A stretch of DNA of 5,729 bases from Ferrovum sp. (lineage in GTDB: Bacteria > Pseudomonadota > Gammaproteobacteria > Burkholderiales > Ferrovaceae): contig DAIDKJ010000088.1 of assembly GCA_027450105.1 (NCBI GenBank), forward strand, positions 1-5,729. The letters are read 5' to 3'. This document shows positions 5,122 to 5,729 of this stretch, piece by piece. Position numbers and translations under genes: made by a program. Every line of letters starts with the position of its first letter. Within the stretch, counting starts at the first letter, position 1. The notes under the pieces are model-generated. The model was not told the origin of the DNA. It did not search any database and saw nothing but the letters and a program-made list of their open reading frames with translations.

Positions 5122-5729
5122 CTACAGTATCATCCCGGCCGCAAGGGTATCGTTGCTGACCTCATCGATGAGAATGAAACTGCCCGTGGGCCGATTCAGC
5201 CCGTAGGCATCAAAGGCCAGCGGATGCTGCACGCGCAACTGTACCTTGACGATATCGTTCATGCTCACCGCCTCTGACACCGGCACCTGGCTGGAACAAT
5301 TCACATCCAGGCGATACTCCAGGGCCGTCACCTTGCCGGCCACCGTGCGCGTTCCCTGACGGACCAACAGACGGCGCGCCACATCCAGGGGCGTGGCCGA
5401 AAACCAGCACAGCAGCGCCTCGAACTCCCTGGCGCAGCGCGGAGCCTGGGCCCGACTGACGATCATGTCGCCGCGCGACACATCCACTTGATCTTCCAGA
5501 GTCAGGCTCACCGACTGCCCGGCCCGGGCATCTTCCAATGGCCCATCGAAGGTGTGGATACCGGCAATGCGGGTATGCACCCCGGCGGGTAATACGCTCA
5601 CCTCGTCCCCCAGGGCCAGCGTGCCCGATTCGATGCGCCCCAGATACGCCCGGCGTTCTTCCACGGCACTGCCCGGCTGGCGTTGCACGGCTTGCACCGG
5701 AAAGCGAAAGGGCGCATGCACGATGCCCT
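5122..5729 (-). CDS. cysN: Sulfate adenylyltransferase subunit 1 (ATP sulfurylase GTPase subunit), C-terminal part
   Basis: CysN is the regulatory GTPase that pairs with CysD to make adenosine 5'-phosphosulfate from ATP and sulfate, the entry step of sulfate assimilation. The window holds about 201 C-terminal residues, the elongation-factor-like beta-barrel domains. The G domain and the start lie past the right edge, since the frame stays open to the end and the GTG at 5719-5721 is internal. Diagnostic segments in order are PFRFPVQ, GRIESGTLALGDEVSVLP, TFDGPLEDARAGQSVSLTLE, DVSRGDMIV, GTRTVAGKVTALEYRLDVN, HPLAFDAYGLNRPTGSFILI and the terminal AAGMIL. The protein stops there, so no APS kinase (CysC) domain is fused as in CysNC. 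cysD would be expected upstream, outside the window. Its 3' end faces the cbiX-type gene. Confidence 0.96.
   Translation of the reverse strand, partial: GIVHAPFRFPVQAVQRQPGSAVEERRAYLGRIESGTLALGDEVSVLPAGVHTRIAGIHTFDGPLEDARAGQSVSLTLEDQVDVSRGDMIVSRAQAPRCAREFEALLCWFSATPLDVARRLLVRQGTRTVAGKVTALEYRLDVNCSSQVPVSEAVSMNDIVKVQLRVQHPLAFDAYGLNRPTGSFILIDEVSNDTLAAGMIL

Noticed and set aside
1..5729. A novel multi-gene defence, mobile or biosynthetic system
   Set aside because: Six of the seven genes belong to well-known metabolic or ribosomal families; the TraB-like gene alone does not make a system.

Overview
The window reads as an ordinary chromosomal segment of a GC-rich proteobacterium, most likely a betaproteobacterium. 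The evidence is the rpmB-rpmG pair with a cysteine-free L33, a fused coaBC followed by dut, and two promoters sharing the core GCTA(C/T)AATCCC. Genus cannot be set from the sequence. Seven protein genes are supported, the first and last cut by the window edges. No rRNA, tRNA, CRISPR array, insertion sequence or phage gene was seen.

Layout, left to right: (1) the 3' nine-tenths of a D-2-hydroxyacid dehydrogenase gene (+); (2) a GC-rich spacer with hairpins, a 12-bp palindrome and a candidate promoter; (3) a gene for an integral-membrane carbon-nitrogen hydrolase of the TraB/apolipoprotein N-acyltransferase type (+); (4) a strong bidirectional terminator where that gene converges with (5) rpmG and rpmB (ribosomal proteins L33 and L28, -); (6) a 173-bp divergent promoter region; (7) coaBC and dut (+), overlapping by 4 nt; (8) a small single-domain CbiX/SirB-type chelatase gene (+); (9) a short convergent spacer with a perfect 14-bp tandem duplication; (10) the 3' half of cysN (-), the GTPase subunit of ATP sulfurylase.

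Most of the content is housekeeping: translation, coenzyme A synthesis, dUTP removal, and a plausible sulfur-assimilation pair (chelatase for siroheme plus cysN). The one accessory-looking element is the TraB-like gene. It belongs to a family named from conjugative plasmids, yet no other conjugation gene lies beside it. I found no convincing new multi-gene system; the remaining points of interest are small sequence structures and residue-level oddities.
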